A stretch of 64,000 nt of DNA from RBG-16-66-20 sp052386675. Its GTDB lineage: Bacteria > Pseudomonadota > Gammaproteobacteria > Burkholderiales > SG8-39. The translations under genes and the position numbers were made by a program. The number at the start of each line of letters is the position of its first letter. Position 1 is the first letter of the stretch. This document shows, in pieces, positions 61,709 through 64,000 of this stretch. The stretch covers positions 62,001 to 126,000 of the forward strand of contig JBQTJX010000014.1 in NCBI GenBank assembly GCA_052386675.1, written 5' to 3'. The notes under the pieces are model-generated. The model did no database searches. It was not told the origin of the DNA and was given only the letters and a program-made list of their open reading frames with translations.

Positions 61709-62353
61709 GTGACCGCCCGCAGCGGCCAGCGCGCCTTCCGCCTCACCGATGCCGACCTGACCGCCATCAGGTCGCGCGGCATTGCGCAAAGCTTCCTGAA
61801 GCAGGCGGTCATCGTCCGGGAGGGCGAGGCCACCGATTCGCTGTACATCATCCTGGAAGGGCGGGTGAAGGCCTTCGTCAGCGACGGCGAAGGCCGCGAG
61901 GTGGTGCTCTCCATCCAGGGACCAGGCGAGTACTTCGGCGAGATGGTGCTCGACGAGGGGCCGCGCTCCGCCTCCGTGATGGCCCTGGAGGCTTCCCGTT
62001 GCCTGGTGGTGCCGAAAGCCGAATTCCGCGCGTTCCTGGCGCGGAACCCGGCGTTCTCGCTCAGCCTGACCGAGAAGCTCATTCACCGGGTGCGCGACTT
62101 GACTGCAAACGTGAAGAGCCTGGCCCTGATGGACGTCTATGGCCGCGTGGCCCGGCTGCTGCTCGAGCTCGCGGAGGAGAAGGACGGCGTGCTGGTGATC
62201 GAGGAACGCCTGACGCAGCAGGACATCGCCAGCCGCGTGGGCGCCTCCCGCGAGATGGTCAGCCGGATCCTGAAGGACCTGTCGGTCGGGGGCTACGTCG
62301 TCCAGACGCGCGAGCGCATCATCCTCAGCAAGAAGCCCCCGGCGCACTGGTGA
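61709..62353 (+). CDS. Crp/Fnr family transcriptional regulator
   Basis: A 214-aa regulator. The cyclic-nucleotide-type beta-roll (about 12-125) has REGEATDSLYIILEGRVKAF and GEMVLDEGPRSASV. The latter keeps the Arg-Ser pair that binds cyclic nucleotide in CRP. The long dimer helix leads to an HTH with LTQQDIASRVGASREMVSRI near 175. The Cys residues that bind the FNR cluster are absent. The start is GTG at 61709. It probably shares the gltBD transcript. Effector and targets are unknown. Confidence 0.92.
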   Translation: MTARSGQRAFRLTDADLTAIRSRGIAQSFLKQAVIVREGEATDSLYIILEGRVKAFVSDGEGREVVLSIQGPGEYFGEMVLDEGPRSASVMALEASRCLVVPKAEFRAFLARNPAFSLSLTEKLIHRVRDLTANVKSLALMDVYGRVARLLLELAEEKDGVLVIEERLTQQDIASRVGASREMVSRILKDLSVGGYVVQTRERIILSKKPPAHW

Positions 62354-62395
62354 GCGGCCGGCGCGGCAGGCAATCGAAGCTACAATCGACGCGCC

Positions 62396-63754
62396 ATGGC
62401 GCTTGAAGTCGTGATCCTCGCAGCCGGGCAGGGCAAGCGCATGCGCTCGGACCTGCCAAAGGTGCTGCATCGCCTCGCGGGACGCCCGCTGCTGGCGCAT
62501 GTCATCGCCGCTGCGCGCGCGCTGAAGCCCTCGAAGATCCACGTCGTGCACGGGCACGGCGGCGAGGCGGTCAAGGCCGCATTCGCGGGCGAGCGCATCG
62601 AATGGGTGGAGCAGGTGCGGCGACTCGGCACCGGCCATGCACTGCAGCAGGCGTTGCCCCGGGTGTCGCGCGCTGCCACTGTGCTGGTGCTCAATGGCGA
62701 CGTGCCCATGGTGCGCGCCGAAACGCTGAAGAAGCTGGTGCGCGCCTCGGGCAAGGGACTCGCGATCGCCAGCAGCGACCTGTCCGACCCGACCGGCTAC
62801 GGGCGCGTGGTGCGGGACGCGCAGGGGCGCGTGCAGTGCATCGTCGAGCATCGGGACGCGAAGCCGAAGGAACTCGCCATCCGCGAGTGGTATGCCGGCT
62901 TCCTTGCCGGACATGCTTCGCGGCTCGCGGGTTGGCTGGCAAAGGTCGCCAACCGCAATGCCCAGAAGGAGTATTACCTCACCGATGTCATTGGCATCGC
63001 CGCTGGCGCCGGGGCACCGGTGACTGCGGTGAAGGCCACCGAGACCTGGGAGGTAGTGGGTGTCAACTCCCGCTACGAGCTGGCGATCCTTGAGCGCGCG
63101 TTCCAGAACGCGCAATCGAGACGCCTGCTCGATGCCGGGGTCGCGCTTGCCGACCTGTGGCGCGTGGATGTTCGCGGCGAGCTCAAGTGCGGCAGTGACG
63201 TCTCCATCGACGTCAATTGCCTGTTCGAGGGCAAGGTAACGTTGGGCGACGGCGTGAAGGTCGGGCCCAATTGCGTGCTGCGCAACGTCAGCGTCGCCGC
63301 GGGCACCGAGATCCATGCCTTCTCGCTGCTGGAGGACGCCGAAGTCGGGGCGCGCTGCCGCATCGGGCCCTACGCCCGGCTGCGTCCCGGCACCAGGCTG
63401 GCGCAGGAGGTCCATATCGGCAATTTCGTCGAAGTGAAGGCGAGCCGCATCGGCGCCGGCTCCAAGGCGAACCACCTGTCCTACATCGGCGACTCGGAGG
63501 TCGGGGCGCGGGTCAACATCGGCGCGGGCGCCATCACCTGCAACTACGACGGCGCGGCCAAGCACCGGACCGTGATCGAGGACGACTGCTTCATCGGCTC
63601 GGACGCCACCCTGGTGGCGCCGGTCCGGATTGCCAAGGGCTCGTACATCGGCGCCGGATCGACCATCAGCAAGGACACCCCCGCGGGGCAATTGACCGTG
63701 GCGCGCGCGAAGCAGGTATCGCTGCCGGGGTGGAAGCCAAAGAGGAAGGCCTAG
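62396..63754 (+). CDS. glmU: Bifunctional GlmU (UDP-GlcNAc pyrophosphorylase / GlcN-1-P acetyltransferase)
   Basis: A 452-aa enzyme completing UDP-GlcNAc synthesis. The N-terminal pyrophosphorylase has LAAGQGKRMRSDLPKVLHRL and VLVLNGDVPMV near residue 98. The left-handed beta-helix (about 250-450) carries NFVEVKASRIGAGSKANHLS and NYDGAAKHRT, with the acetyltransferase His. It is followed by glmS after 2 bp, the usual order. It supplies precursor for the peptidoglycan made by PBP1A and for LPS. Confidence 0.97.
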   Translation: MALEVVILAAGQGKRMRSDLPKVLHRLAGRPLLAHVIAAARALKPSKIHVVHGHGGEAVKAAFAGERIEWVEQVRRLGTGHALQQALPRVSRAATVLVLNGDVPMVRAETLKKLVRASGKGLAIASSDLSDPTGYGRVVRDAQGRVQCIVEHRDAKPKELAIREWYAGFLAGHASRLAGWLAKVANRNAQKEYYLTDVIGIAAGAGAPVTAVKATETWEVVGVNSRYELAILERAFQNAQSRRLLDAGVALADLWRVDVRGELKCGSDVSIDVNCLFEGKVTLGDGVKVGPNCVLRNVSVAAGTEIHAFSLLEDAEVGARCRIGPYARLRPGTRLAQEVHIGNFVEVKASRIGAGSKANHLSYIGDSEVGARVNIGAGAITCNYDGAAKHRTVIEDDCFIGSDATLVAPVRIAKGSYIGAGSTISKDTPAGQLTVARAKQVSLPGWKPKRKA

Positions 63755-63756
63755 CC

Positions 63757-64000
63757 ATGTGCGGGATCGTCGGGGCGGCGGCAAGGCGCGACATCGTTCC
63801 GGTGCTCGTCGAAGGGCTGCGGCGCCTGGAGTATCGCGGCTATGACTCCTGCGGCGTGGCCACCCTCGCCGAGGGCGGCCTCGCCCGCGTGCGCAGCGTG
63901 GAGCGCGTCGCCGCGCTCGACGCACGCGTGGCGAAGCAGAAGCTGTCTGCCGAGACCGGCATCGCGCACACGCGGTGGGCCACTCACGGTGCCCCGGTGA
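63757..64000 (+). CDS. glmS: Glucosamine-6-phosphate synthase, 3'-truncated by window edge
   Basis: The first 81 residues of an enzyme that is normally about 610 aa. MCGIVGAAARRDIVPVLVEG starts with the Cys2 nucleophile of the class II amidotransferase, followed by LRRLEYRGYDSCGVA and HTRWATHG. It converts fructose-6-phosphate and glutamine to glucosamine-6-phosphate. It begins 2 bp after the glmU stop, so the two are likely co-transcribed. Confidence 0.96.
   Translation, partial: MCGIVGAAARRDIVPVLVEGLRRLEYRGYDSCGVATLAEGGLARVRSVERVAALDARVAKQKLSAETGIAHTRWATHGAPV

Overview
The window is a GC-rich, gene-dense piece of a proteobacterial chromosome, almost certainly from a betaproteobacterium (Burkholderiales-like or an unnamed relative). 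Three things point there: a Bug-family tricarboxylate receptor, the divergent engB / cytochrome c4 pair, and the order cyaY - ponA - pilMNOPQ - aroKB - gltBD. I found no rRNA, tRNA, CRISPR array, insertion sequence, integrase or prophage gene. No gene-free stretch reaches 300 bases; the longest are about 115-160 bases and each is described.

Layout. 1-7.5 kb: the 3' end of a CoA-transferase gene, then two divergent transcription units around a FadR-type GntR regulator. One side carries a serine/alanine-glyoxylate-type aminotransferase, an enoyl-CoA hydratase-like protein and a Bug receptor. The other carries the regulator and a fused FAD/Fe-S glycolate or 2-hydroxyacid dehydrogenase. Together they look like a locus for glyoxylate or hydroxyacid metabolism. 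7.5-16.3 kb: a multidomain c-di-GMP phosphodiesterase, an lgt - histidine phosphatase - AEC transporter operon, ilvD, a DUF924 protein, an FkbM methyltransferase and a small cytochrome c. 16.4-21.3 kb: a complete livKHMGF branched-chain amino acid ABC operon with an internal terminator after livK. 21.3-28.6 kb: a ferredoxin-type reductase divergent from an SDR protein, then cutA-dsbD, a three-gene TrpXYZ-like ABC transporter and a VOC protein.

28.6-37.7 kb: hemB and engB, a run of three c-type cytochromes, an ECF sigma factor with a probable anti-sigma partner, and a cyanate operon (receptor, permease, ATPase, cyanase). The cyanate operon is preceded by a canonical NtrC dyad and a near-consensus sigma-54 promoter, so it is probably under nitrogen control. 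37.7-45.9 kb: a NYN/OST-HTH RNA-binding nuclease-like protein divergent from a ThDP-dependent enzyme, then an RND efflux pump and adaptor that form one unit with lptM and lysA. 45.9-64 kb: cyaY, ponA, the type IV pilus alignment/secretin operon pilMNOPQ, aroKB, gltBD, a Crp/Fnr regulator, glmU and the start of glmS.

Most of the window is well-known core metabolism. I did not find a clearly new multi-gene system. The best leads are regulatory: the symmetric GntR control region (3872-3954), the NtrC/sigma-54 control of the cyanate operon (33962-34046), the palindrome over the liv promoter (16341-16356), a 26-bp palindrome between convergent genes (21294-21319) and the leader hairpin of the pil operon (48693-48718).
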